This document shows positions 34,301-46,107 of a stretch of 64,000 nucleotides of DNA, piece after piece. This DNA is from Plicaturopsis crispa FD-325 SS-3. Lineage: Eukaryota > Basidiomycota > Agaricomycetes > Amylocorticiales > Amylocorticiaceae. A model generated the notes under the pieces. That model was not told the origin of the DNA and searched no databases. It saw only the letters and a program-made list of their open reading frames with translations. Location: the NCBI GenBank assembly GCA_000827205.1, contig KN832564.1:476579-540578 (forward strand). Reading direction: 5' to 3'. Both the position numbers and the translations under genes were made by a program. Numbering within the stretch: the stretch's first letter is position 1; each line of letters starts with the position of its first letter.

Positions 34301-36274
34301 GTTTCCGTGCGATGCTCCGGCAAGATGGTGAGTTTCGCCTCTTCTTGCATTCGCTCTGAAATTGACATATATTTCATCTATTTTAGTTGCATTCTTTGAC
34401 AAGGACGAGAACAGCGCTGGAAGTCTTACCTCGACGTTGAGTGACAACCCCCAGAAAGTCAACGGATTGGCTGGCATCACTCTCGGCGCGATCGTGCAGA
34501 GCATAGCTACCCTGGTCTCCGGCTCTGTGATTGGTCTGGCATTCGGATGGAAGCTCGCTCTCGTTGGCATTGCGTGCACGCCCGTTCTCGTCTCCACGGG
34601 TTATATTCGTCTAGTGAGTCGGCCTACAGTTTTCTCCCATGTTATTTTGCTGAAAGTGGTTTCACAGCGCGTTGTAGTGCTCAAGGATCAAGCAAACAAG
34701 GCGGCCCATGATGCCTCGGCTCAGTTGGCTTGCGAAGCCGCTGCCTCCATCCGCACCGTCGCGTCGTTGACCCGTGAGGACGACTGCTGCGCTCTTTACA
34801 GCGAAAGTCTGCGGGAGCCCCTCGAGAAATCTAACCGCACGGCCGTCTGGAGCAACTTGCTGTACTCGCTGTCGCAGTCCATGATCTTCTACGTCATTGC
34901 CCTGGTCTTCTGGTACGGCTCTCGCCTCGTCTCCAGCTTGGAATATTCCACTCTCCAATTCTTCGTCTGCCTCATGGTATGTCTGCGCAGCCGCATGTTT
35001 AATCCTTACATCGACTAACCTCATCTGGCAGAGCACAACGTTTGGAGCTATCCAAGCTGGCAATGTCTTCTCGTTCGTCCCCGACATGTCCTCCGCCAAA
35101 GGCGCAGGATCGGACATCATCAAGCTCATTGACTCGGAGCCCGAGATCGATGCCGAGTCCACCAGTGGCAAAAAGGTCGAGACTTCTCAGGGCCGCATCC
35201 GCTTCGAGAACATCCACTTCCGTTACCCGTCGCGGCCCGATGTGCGCGTTCTGCGTGACATGTCGCTGAAGGTCGAGCCTGGAACTTACATCGCACTCGT
35301 CGGAGCGTCGGGATCCGGGAAATCTACAGTGTGAGTGCTCACCTGAGGTCTGGTCCTACGACCCTTTACTAACATTGAACACAGTATCCAATTGATCGAA
35401 CGTTTCTACGATCCGTTAGCGGGACAGATCTACGTGCGTATTTGTTGTTTTAGTTCAAAGGACGCCCATTTACGAGGTTTTTAATATGCAGCTCGACGAC
35501 GAGCTCATCACAGACCTCAACATCCAAGAGTACCGGAAGCAAATCGCTCTTGTGTCCCAGGAGCCCACGCTGTATGCGGGGACGATCCGGTTCAACATCT
35601 TGCTTGGTGCGATTAAGCCTGAGTCTGAGGTGACCCAAGAAGAGATCGAGGACGCCTGCCGCAACGCGAATATCTTGGAGTTCATCCGGTCATTACCAGA
35701 GTACGTATACGATTGGCCCTCTCCAAGTCGTACTGCATCTAACATGGTCTTATCTGCAGTGGCTTCGACACGGATGTTGGTGGTAAGGGCTCGCAGCTGT
35801 CTGGAGGCCAGAAGCGTACGTTGTCATCTTCCCACCATTTGCCGATAAAGACTGACAGGTCTCGCTATAGAACGTATTGCCATCGCTCGTGCTCTGCTTC
35901 GCAACCCCAAAGTTCTATTACTTGACGAGGTAATTGCGCGCAAGGCTTTTCTCATGACGTCGACTGACATGCATTTGACAGGCCACTTCCGCACTTGACT
36001 CGAACTCGGAGAAAGTTGTGCAAGAGGCGCTTGACCAGGCAGCCAAAGGTCGCACGACGATTGCCATCGCGCACAGGCTGTCCACGATCCAGAACGCCGA
36101 CTGCATGTGAGTGTCCTTACTGCGGATTATCCATCACGTCTCACCGCTGACATCGGGTCCAGATACTTCGTGAAAGAGGGACGCGTCAGCGAGTCCGGTA
36201 CCCACGACCAGTTGCTCAGCCTGCGGGGCGACTACTACGAATACGTCCAACTTCAGGCTTTGAGCCGGAAGTAG
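31302..36274 (+). CDS. ABCB-type multidrug/a-factor-like ABC transporter (TMD-NBD twice)
   Basis: A full-size ABC exporter (about 1,300 residues) with layout TMD1-NBD1-TMD2-NBD2, the P-glycoprotein/Ste6-like ABCB class. ATG 31302 begins [20 protein letters not shown] and precedes a basic cytosolic lead. TMD1 includes [17 protein letters not shown] and [23 protein letters not shown]1 has Walker [16 protein letters not shown]-loop [10 protein letters not shown], signature NLSGGQKQR, Walker [13 protein letters not shown] and the H-loop AHRLSTIK. A charged linker follows ([17 protein letters not shown]). TMD2 includes [20 protein letters not shown]2 has [63 protein letters not shown] and IAHRLSTIQ. 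It ends [16 protein letters not shown] at 36272-36274. All ATPase motifs look intact. A run of GCC repeats (31600-31625) encodes polyalanine in TM1. The substrate is unknown. Confidence 0.95.
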
Positions 36275-36665
36275 AAGCTCGGAGCACAACCCATTTAGAC
36301 TTATTATCGTTTTAAAGCATTATCATTGTAGCACGACCTTGACGATCCGGATACTTTCCATCTCGACGTTCCCCTCTCCTTACGCCTTTACATAGCTAGT
36401 AAAATTCTACATCTAATTTCTTCTCTCTGGTTGGTTTTGCTGTCGAGCATTTATAGTGGCCATAGTAGATACCATGCATCGCAATGTTATTTCGAACATG
36501 CCGATAACACGACGGATGAACTTGGTGCTCCTTGACGTCGCCTTTGCGGACTTGCGATGAAGAGCATGGAGGCCGCGAGGTACGCGCGTGAGAATTTCCC
36601 TCAAAAGCAACCGCAGACGCTGCGCTCATCATCTTAGCCTCGTTCCCCCATATTCTCCTCACAAA
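36275..36665. other. Intergenic, nothing recognised
   Basis: 391 bp between the ABC transporter stop and the VAP start on the same strand. It includes the transporter 3' untranslated region and the VAP promoter. No repeats or RNA genes are seen. Confidence 0.4.
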
Positions 36666-37896
36666 ATGTCTGTTTCTCTAAGTCCTAGCAGTGCTCTGGG
36701 GTTCAATAGTGCGTATGTCTCTCTAGAAAACGCGGAAGGCTCTCAACGCTGTCGTTACAGGACCCCTCACCCAGCTCGTCAAGCGGAGTCTGACTATCAG
36801 CAATCCTCATGGCCAGCCAGTGGCCTTCAAAGTCAAGACGACTGCCCCGAAGGTATGCCTAGAGGAAGCGATGAGAAACAAAACTTGATGGATTCTGCGT
36901 CGTAGCTCTATTGCGTGCGCCCAAACTCCGGAAGGATTGAACCAGGAGAGAGCATCGAGGTGTCGGGTACGTCACAATACTAGTCGTCGCGACTTTCAAC
37001 TCTGACGCCACATGATTTTTGAATAGTAATGCTGCAAGCAATGAAGGAGGAGCCGCCTCTGTCCGCCAAGTGCAAGGATAAATTCTTGATCCAAAGTACC
37101 ATCATCACCTCGGAGAAGGAGACTCTGCCTTTACACGACATCGTGAGCGTTCCTGGAGTTCTCATTGGAGTATATCCCTGATTCAGTTATTAGTGGAATA
37201 CAACGGACACCAACGAGGAAACGAAGGTGCACCAGCAAAAGCTCAGAGTAGTTTACCTACCACCTGAGGGACAGACTGTTGAGGAGGAGGATGAGACGCA
37301 AGCCAACCAAAGCTCTTTCTTACCCGACAATGTGAGCTTTGGAGCTATCTCTGTCGTCTATCATTGCTGACGGGCCTTTGGCTCTTGTGTAGCGGTTCGA
37401 TACCGTCCGGGAACACCCAGCGACCAACGGAGACGCACACGATATACTTTCTCATGAACGCCCTTCGTCACCTCCCGTCGACTTCATTGCGGCACAGGAG
37501 GAGTCACATGAGGAGCCAACTGTGGGCGTCGTCAACGTCAACGTTCACACGCCTCCGCCTCCGACGCCTCCACCAGTCGTCGCCGAGCCTGCCCCGAACC
37601 CTGTCAACGAGGAACTCCTCCTCAAATATCGCGCGGCTCAATCGGAAATCGAGCGGCTGCGTTCATTGTTGGCGGCCGTTCCCGATACGAGCACACTGCC
37701 TGCTGAAAGCACCGTCGCTGGTACCGAGCTCCGGCGGAGAAACCGGGCGCTCTCGGACGACGGGAGCACTGTCGCGGAGACGGAGGCGGGGACGTATCTG
37801 GAGGATGCTGCCATGCAATCGCCCGAGGGCGTGCCACTACAAGTCGTCGTTATCATCGCACTCGGAGTATTTATCACCACCTACCTCTTCTTCTGA
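36666..37896 (+). CDS. VAMP-associated protein (VAP/Scs2), ER contact-site receptor
   Basis: A tail-anchored ER protein whose MSP domain binds FFAT motifs, tethering ER to plasma membrane and other organelles. Exon 1 is MSVSLSPSSALGFN. After a first intron (AAT-A joins GA-CCC) it reads RPLTQLVKRSLTISNPHGQP, VAFKVKTTAPK, LYCVRPNSGRIEPGESIEV and LQAMKEEPPLSAKCKDKFLI. These are the canonical MSP-domain blocks, including the basic KVKTTAPK/YCVRPN FFAT-binding face. A Pro-rich linker (NVHTPPPPTPPPVVAEP), a coiled coil (NEELLLKYRAAQSEIERLRS) and a C-terminal TM anchor (VPLQVVVIIALGVFITTYLF) end the protein at TGA 37894. It has about six introns and about 290 residues, typical length. Confidence 0.95.
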
Positions 37897-38512
37897 GCTG
37901 AACACTCGTTTTCATCATATATCCCTCTCCTCGTGGACAGCACAGGAGTACATGCATCTGCCTTTTTGTGGCTTTGTGGGTTTATCTGGACCGACAGTCG
38001 AATTGACGGCCTTCTAGTCAGCGCTGCCTAGTGCTCTCGAGTCGGATTGGTCCTCGGTCGATCCACATACTGTTTTTCTTTCTTCTTAACCGACAACCTC
38101 GTCTACCGTCGATGCCTCTATATATCTCGCGCGTCCCGGTGTCACTTCTAACTGCACTTGTACATACATTCGTTTCGATTAATTGGCCACAGACATTCTA
38201 TATTTCCTCATTCGATATGCTATGCATGTTGTATACTATGTCATATCTTTGGCCATTCATCATGAGTACAGCAAGAGGGCAAGCCGCGACACAAGTAGGG
38301 AGTCGCATAGCTGGGTATAGCTGGCTTAGAGCCGTTAGATAGCCGTACGGTTTGAAACGGGAGCCGCGTCGCGCGACGCCCATCGCGTGTCCGTGCAGAC
38401 GGAAGCACTTCGAAGAATGCTAACCTGCTTTCCCCCACATTATCTCGGAAAACCTTCACCATTTACTTGCTAGATATCGTATATCTTGCTAGCGCAGCCT
38501 GTGGCCCGCGAG
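37897..38512. other. Intergenic, nothing recognised
   Basis: 616 bp between VAP and the Rictor gene on the same strand. It is T-rich after the VAP stop. An open plus-strand frame at 38031-38342 has no domain and ends in noise-like sequence. No repeat or RNA gene is seen. Confidence 0.4.
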
Positions 38513-41500
38513 ATGCCAGTGGCCGTAGAGGCTAATGGAAATCTCAATCGAACGCACGATGGAGGTGCGAACGGCTTCGACACGTCCACCGCGCCGTCAT
38601 TTGCCCCCACCGATACGACTGCTCACGACCTGAACATTTTTGCGGAGCTGGAAGGGAAGGATGTTGGCCAACAGGTGAGTAATCTGTCCTCATATGAACT
38701 TCAGGCAGGAGATTGATGCTCGTCATGTACTGGACAGTTGGAGATCCTCACAAATCAACTGGAAATGGAGAACCGTATCAAGGAAGGGGCAGAAAACATG
38801 CTCAACATGCAGCTAACTGTAAACTGGTATACGCCTGTTGAGCATAGCACCGATTTGACATATGATTGCAGGGAGCATTACGATCCAAGGTGGAATCGGA
38901 GCTGTACATGGCGATGGTCAAAATTGAAGCCATAACCAAAAGAATCGACATGCGTGAGTCTACGCATTTCCGCGCGCCATGGAGACTTGTATAGACGTTT
39001 TTACAGAGGCTTCCCGTGGTGGTCCACGGAAAAAGAGCACCAGCTCTGGCTCAGGTGTTAGCACGAAACGCAAGTTTGTAGGTCAAGGTCCACCAACCGC
39101 TAAGGCGAGAGCGAATATTGAGGACAAGGGTAAGACATGACTATACTTCTCACTGTGCTGTGTGCTTAATCTCAATATTATGTAGACTCCGATGACTTTC
39201 GCACAGCGCTAAACCATGCGACTAGCTATGTTAAGGCTCTGAATAATATGGGCCGCACCCCTGCGACTCCACCAGCCGCGTCTCCCTCGTCTTCTTCTAC
39301 GTCTACACCAGGCGAAGCTAGCAGCGACCGGTCGCGCATAGATGCCATGACGAAGTTGATAGGAATCATGCAGCGAAATCTACGCGTCCGATACGAACTC
39401 AACATCGTCGACCTTGTGCACGCGTATGAACAGTACATTCTATGCTTGGGAAATAACCTAATCTCCTCATCACAGTGTTATACCTGCCCTCGCAGATCGA
39501 TGTTCCAAGCAGTGCAGGACTACTGCTTACCGACTCATACGGCATGGATTAGTTGATTCCGAATCCGTGGACCAACTTCGACAACAACCACTTGACTGGT
39601 ATATCGTAAAGTAAGGTCACACACAATTATCCCATTACTGCTCGGCTTAGTACTACTCTTCCAGGTCCTTAGCTCGTGACAATAAACATGCGATGGAGAA
39701 GGAACAGGTTATAAAACTGATCCGCGCCATAGTGGAAATTGGGTCTGCCAGGCGCCATACGCATGCCGCTGCGGCTGGACTTGGGACTGTCCCTCTCTCA
39801 GAACCTGTGATGCGCGCATTTATTGCAGTCGCCGAGCATCCGGACGATCCCTTCAGGCCAATCTGCATTGAAACATTGTCTGAAATCCGTAAGCCTTTCG
39901 ATACAATTGACGGAATATCCATGACGAAGTGCTACTTCTCTACAGTATTGATCGATATAGATCTTGTCGCAAGGACGGGCGGTATCCGATTCCTTCTGCA
40001 TTGCCTTGGGGAAAGCCCCATTGATATAGGACCTATGCTGGCGTCAACATTTCTATACATCATCGATTTACCTCGCACACGAGCCTACCTTCACGTCGGG
40101 ACTGACCTTGAGGTAGCCCCAATTTTGCTCTTACTGTGTACTTCAACTAATGTCGGGATAGATTGCAATATCAGCTGTTACAGACGCTTATGGGAAAGGA
40201 CCAGACCACGCTGACCGAATGAGGGGATGTGCGCGGATCATCCAACTTATGTTGCGGACTTGGAGTGGTGCGTGATTTGAGCATGCAATGGACAGCCCAA
40301 CGTATTCACAATGATGTTGTCAATTTAGGCCTCATGTATTTCTGCATGAATGACATGGCGGCCATCCGATCCATAATTGACACTCTTCGTATACCATCTC
40401 TTGATACTCGGGTGCGTTTTCTTGTCGAATGACAATGTTCCTCGAAGACTAAAAGATCCCCAGGAAGTCGTCCTAGACATGTTCTTCGACCTTCTCAACA
40501 TCAAGGCTCCGGAATGGTACCAAACGTTCATCGACGGCCGCCGATTGACCAGTCAGTCTTCCGATTGTGCTCTCCCGTACCGCTAACCAACGACACGCTA
40601 GTGTACCGCAGATCCCGGCTCGAGCCAAAGCAGCATCACCAAGTGGAGGAGCCCGAGCGCTCCCCAGAGGCTTTGAAATTGACGGACCAATATCTTGCGC
40701 TCTTGATCTTGGTTTTCACTAATGCTGGTTTGATGGAGGTTGGTCACATTCTGCGTTGCTTGGCCCGTCGCTATGCAATCTGACTGTGCGCACAGGCATT
40801 GACGAGCATGCTAGAAGAAGCAAAGACCGGGTCCAATCTTTCGCGCAAAGCGACCCTGCTAATGGCAGAGGTCTTACAAATGGCTAACCGGGTGCTGCCT
40901 CTATCGGTAGCAGCTCGAATTCAGGCAAGTTTATGTTTTCTCCCATACCGATGGTCAGTAAGGCTCATAGAATCGTTCGATTAGGCTATTCCACAAGTTT
41001 TCGACCTCGCGGCGAACTACATGGATGGCGGCAATCGCATAGTGGGCACACTAGCTTTGTCTGCCATCGACAGTTTCAATCGCAATAAAGGGAAACTACA
41101 ATCTGCACCCCAAAAGAACTCTCGCGCAAGGTATAGATTCAATTATCACTTGACAAGGTGCGGTAACACTGACAATTCATTGTGCCTCAGAGCTAGTTCG
41201 ATTGAGGATGCTGTCCGTCGAGGGCAGCGACAGGTCGAGCAGGTCAGAATCAAGATGGGGATGCAAATGGACGACAAAACATTTCAGGCATCATTATTGG
41301 AAACCCAGGTAACTTCGGGACTTACAAAATATCACCATCTTCAGCGCTAACGTTGCGACAGGTCATGCTCACGAAAGACCACACCAAATGGGATTTCGAC
41401 GTTCTGCAGGAGCTGATCGAGGGGCCGCTATTGAATCCACGGCGAATGGAAGAAGCCATCAAGGTGTCAAGATTCATCCGCAGGCTCACATCTTTCTTCC

Positions 41501-43987
41501 ACCCGTTCAGTCATCGGTTCTCCGATATGGCGAGGACCAAGGTCAGTATGCTTATAACATGTCTTTAGCGTCTCTGAATCTGTGATTGCTGTAGGACAAC
41601 GCACGCTGGGTCCGAATGGGGTCCACATTGCTTGTGACGCTTATGTCGAGTAGCGATGGTCTTCGGTTTCTTGCATCCGATGATGATCTCTTGAAGCAAA
41701 TCGTAAAGAGTTTTGCACAACTCGATCCCGTAAGTTCCTGATCATTCGTATTGGTTTGTCCGCCTATATGTTCATGTCGGTGCTTACTTTACAGTTCAAC
41801 GGTGCTCCCGAGTCGGATCCTATCTTTTCGAAGAAACGGGTCGCAGAGACTCTGACGTACGGGTATTTTGAGATGCTAGGCACTCTAAGTAAACATAAAG
41901 AAGGCATCGAGTACGATATATTTCTCTCTCCTCTCCTAGTGACTCACGTCCCATTGTTACAGACTCATGGAAAAGCACAAAATCTTCACTGCTTTCTACC
42001 ATTTGAGCGAGCTTCGAAGCCGTGAAGACCTCATTAAGGGCATCATAGAGAACCTCGACTACAGCATGTGAGACAGCTATGCCTCGGTCTTGGCTAGTTC
42101 TGACGTTTATTTAGCGATGGCCACCCCCGTATCGTGCTGTCCAAGGCTCTCACCTCGAGCTACAAGGTAGTTTTCAATGTCAAAATGCTTGGCATGCTGC
42201 TAAATGCATCATCTCTAGCATATCCGCCTCTTTGCTACCAACCATCTCGGTGAACTTATTCGTAAATCACCCCATGCGAATGCATGGACTCTACGCCTAC
42301 TTCTGACCCAACTTTATGATCCTGCGCCCGATGTATGCGAGATGGCCGTTCACTTCCTAGAGGAGGCGTGTGAAATGATGGACATCCTTCAACTTGTAGT
42401 TGAAATGCAGCCTACGATGGACCATCTCGGTGAAATTGGACACCCATTACTGATGAAGTGAGTAGTGACCGCTCAAATCTTAGACTCCCTGGTTGACAGT
42501 CCCCCAGATTCATGTCGACACCGATTGGATTTCGGTATCTCTATGACGCAGGGTATATCGATCGTGAAATGGACATGTGGTTCCATGTAAGTCCATGCAC
42601 TTCGATTGTTTCTCCTCTCAGCTCACTGTTCGCACCCAAGGAACGCAATATATACTATGTAGTGCAGGTCGAGATATTCCTCGCCCAAGTCTTCAACCAC
42701 AGCTCTAGTCTCAACGCTGATAGTGACGATGTCTTGTGCGTACAGCTCGCCCTTTGGTACTTTGTCCCCCTAACTGATCCGGCCCTACTTAACAGAGCAT
42801 TCGATGGCACAGTTCCATCTCATTTCTACGGCGAAATGTCTAAGACGGAGCTGGGTTGTCAAGTATTACAAGAAAAAGGACACTTCTCCGAGTTCGCGCA
42901 TTTCATACGCCAACATGGCCTCGAGACCGAGGATTCCGACATCATTCTCAAACTGAAAAGTATTCTTTGGACAGTGGTTCGTACCATGTTGTTGTATATA
43001 TCTCAGCTTTTTCTCACAGGCGTTGGCACAGGGAAATGTGGGCTCAACCGAGGGAGGCTTGCCATTTCTCGAAGAGGAAGAGATTACACCTGCTATTTTG
43101 GAAATCGCTGAGAATTCAGCTATTCCTTCAGTTCGAGGGTGTGTGATACTTCATCTTTTTCTGCGGAGAACTGGAACCTGACAATATTGAAGGACCTGCT
43201 TCTTCGTCCTTGGACTTATATCATCAACGTCCCAAGGCGCGGAAATACTAGACGATTACCAATGGGAGGCTACGTTGTCACCGCTGGGTCTACCCACCGG
43301 TCTTTGTATACCGGTAGACCTAGACAAGTTCGTCTCGGTAAGTCACAATTGAAATCGCGAGGCCTACGCCATTGAACAGTCGGAGTAGGTCCCTACGTGG
43401 TCGTCTGAACATCCTCCGGAGGACGCGATCCCACGCCTGATACCTCCCACCACTCAGCAGGAGCTAGAGGTTATCACTGCCATTCAGAATTTGGCTAATT
43501 CTGTCATCGCTAACGCTGCATCACGGTCTCTCGCCAAGTAAGCCACACTTTCATGAGTGTGATCAACCTGGAGCTGACTATGGCTTGCAGGATGAAATCT
43601 CGGCATGAATACAAGCACATCTTCTCGTCTCCTACCATGTTCTATCGTGCCCTCCAGGCGATCTCTACACAGCGGTATAGACTGCCCGTGCGCCGATACA
43701 TCTTGGACCTCTTCAACCTGGAGCTCGACAGCTCCGTCGTCGACAAACTCACGGAGGCTGCAAAATCTATCCGGGCCCCTGCCTCTTTCGACCCGCCAAA
43801 ATCATCCACGGAACGGGTAGTCAGCATGTTTGGCGTACTCGGTCGCACGCGCCAAGCGACAGAAAGCGACGAAGAGGAGGATGATCTAGACGGCAACGAG
43901 GTCCAGAACGTTGTCACGGACAAGCGTCCCGCGATCAGCCTGCGCCCAGTCAGTAGGATCGTGGGTTTTGACGATAGACACGGGTAG
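38513..43987 (+). CDS. TORC2 subunit Rictor (Ste20/Tsc11/Avo3 family)
   Basis: The scaffold subunit that defines TOR complex 2. ATG 38513 gives MPVAVEANGNLNRTHDG. An HR1-like coiled coil follows (LEILTNQLEMENRIKEGAEN ... KVESELYMAMVKIEAITKRI), as in fungal Rictor proteins. The N-terminal conserved region includes DAMTKLIGIMQRNLRVRYEL, RAFIAVAEHPDDPFRPICIE, LVARTGGIRFLLHCLGESP and STFLYIIDLPRTRAYL. The middle domain includes DMFFDLLNIKAPEWYQTFID and KDHTKWDFDVLQELIEGPLL. The later domain includes SKALTSSYKHIRLFATNHLG, HPLLMKFMSTPIGFRYLYD (the FRYL motif region), GCQVLQEKGHFSEFAHFIRQ and RGTCFFVLGLISST. It ends with an acidic tail and VSRIVGFDDRHG-TAG at 43985. There are about twenty introns and roughly 1,400-1,450 residues. 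TTG 38486 keeps the frame open upstream but is not a start. Confidence 0.92.
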
Positions 43988-44234
43988 TTTGCAACCTTCT
44001 CACTTCGGCCTGCCTCGGTGTATTTTTATTCTATCTGCGCTATCTGTACTTCTTGCAATGCTATCGAATGGACCTTTCTCGACCTTACCGCGCACTTGGG
44101 TAGGAATAATCAAGACATGCATTGCCTATGGTTAGTCCATTCTAGCTGCTTCATGTGCGCATATGGTCGTGCAAATAGGCAAGCTACGATGTCGCCCTGT
44201 CCCTGGTATATTTCCTGAGGAAGCCAAATTAATG

Positions 44235-46107
44235 CTACACAAAGTCGATCAACTGTAAAGATTTATCTTTCGCGTCGACGAAACAGAGCCTCCCAAGAAC
44301 AGCATCCATGCAGACGTAGCGCGCGATGTCGATATAGTGGTCGTATGGCTTCGGGATGGATAAATCGAGGACTCTGTACATTTGCCAAGGGTCAAGGAGG
44401 CCCGCAGAACCTGAGGATTCAATCTGAGAGTGCACAACAAGATGCATGGAGAGAACAAGCGTACCAGGGATGCCAATAGATTCGTACTCTGACGAGAAAA
44501 CAATGTCTTCAACGGAGATTTGGAAGGGGCATCTGCGCTTGTCGGCGTGTGGTGCGCGCGGTCGGAATATAACGCGGTATACGTATCCAGGATGCGAGGC
44601 CCAGATATGAAAATCGAAGCCGCCGTTCTCAGCTTCAATGAGATCCAGAAAGGCCTTCGTGTCCTTGACCCTCGGGAACCACACATCCCAGGTCACTATA
44701 GGCACAGCATCCGGTGTGCCACAGCGGGCTATTTGGTCCACAAAGTAAACCTGGACGGAAGGCCGGGAGGGGTCGACAATGAAGATATATGGGCCTTGGA
44801 TCATCACTCGAATTTGATGATACACTGTTAGGCGATCGTAAGTCGGCGTAATGACACTATAGCATGAGAAGCATACCCAGGGAATACACCGGCCGCACTG
44901 CAAGTAATCTCTCCGTCGATGTCTTCCAGTTCCATAGCGCAGCTATACCCGGAGCGAGAAGAAAGACGGCATGATCTAGCATAGCACATTATTGGGGCTC
45001 TGCGCTCGAGCAGTAATGTCGTACAACCGGAGGGCTTACCGTCTTTCATGTGTGCAGCTAGCACGGTGGCAGACTGTGAGAAACAATTCACATAGTGGCA
45101 GGTAGGTTCCTCGCGGTTTGCGAAGTCAAGCCGCAAAAGCTCACTATAAAACCCTCTGTGAACATGCAGCACGTGAATATAAGTAAGATAAACGACAGCA
45201 GCACCAGAAATTAGGCGCACATTTCATATACGAGGAGTACCAAAAAAGAGTTCGGCATATCGGGATCACGTTGAGTGTGGATATGCACGGAAGTCGCATT
45301 TCTTGTCAAGGGGTAGCCGGTACCTGCCGCGTGGAGCCCTTTCGCCGAAGCAAGATCGTTCGTATTCCAGATTTTGAGGAAGCCCTGCACCTCGTTGATG
45401 GTGGGATGCTCCGGCGCAGATACGGTCAAGAGCCACCCGGGAGACAAAAACATGGCTTTGACTATTTTCTCGCTCGGGTCATCTGTCAGGTGGCACGGGT
45501 GGTATAGACCGGATTTGACCTGCCGGTGTGCTGGGTCGGCGTATACCTGCGCTTGCGGAGTTGCGCGGCCTTGCGAGAGTTTCTTCCTGAGCTTGACACG
45601 CGTCGTCACGAGCCGCTCGAGCTCGCTCGCGGGGGATCCTGGTTGCGGGAACAGAAAGGGCGGGAATCCGACGGTGTGCATGACGCTATGAAGCTGGCCC
45701 ATCCATACGGTGTGTTCGTAGCTAAGCTTGGCCAAACGGCGGCATGTCTAATACGTCTTAGCTATCAGCCACGAGGCGCACCCAGTATAAATGAGTGCAA
45801 AAGAGCTAACCCGTCGTAGACTCATCAAGTCCTGGACTGTCTCTATGTTGATCATTATCTCAAATATGCAGTCGTCCGGGATCTGCAATAAATGTGATCC
45901 ATGGTTGTTTTTTGTTTCAGAGGAATTTGTCTTTTCTACGGAGGACACGTTAATGAGGCAGAGAGCGAATAGTGTCATAAGATACCACTCACTAGGACGC
46001 CTTTTCCACAGTCGGGGTATCATCGGCGCGGCTTGTAGAAGGAGCCACCGGATAGCACCGACGAGGCACCTCCAGCAGGGGCTGAGAGCAGGTTGGAGGC
46101 GCTTCAT
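44235..46107 (-). CDS. F-box protein (start uncertain)
   Basis: A spliced gene whose F-box reads LLQIPDDCIFEIMINIETVQ-DLMSLRRV, a good match to the degenerate boxes of basidiomycete F-box proteins. Later exons encode AKLSYEHTVWMGQLHSVMHT, a linker rich in charged residues (ELERLVTTRVKLRKKLSQG), FLKIWNTNDLASAKGLHAAG (a WD/propeller-like strand pattern), and a final exon of about 220 codons. That final exon contains PYIFIVDPSRPSVQVYFVDQ, HPGYVYRVIFRPRAPHADKR, the end region VCMDAVLGRLCFVDAKDKSL and a stop at 44235-44237. The C-terminal region looks like beta-strand repeats but matches no family I can name. The long frame to ATG 46107 may be partly intron, because TTGCAG just before the F-box is a good acceptor; the true start may lie elsewhere. 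It is convergent with Rictor. Confidence 0.7.
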
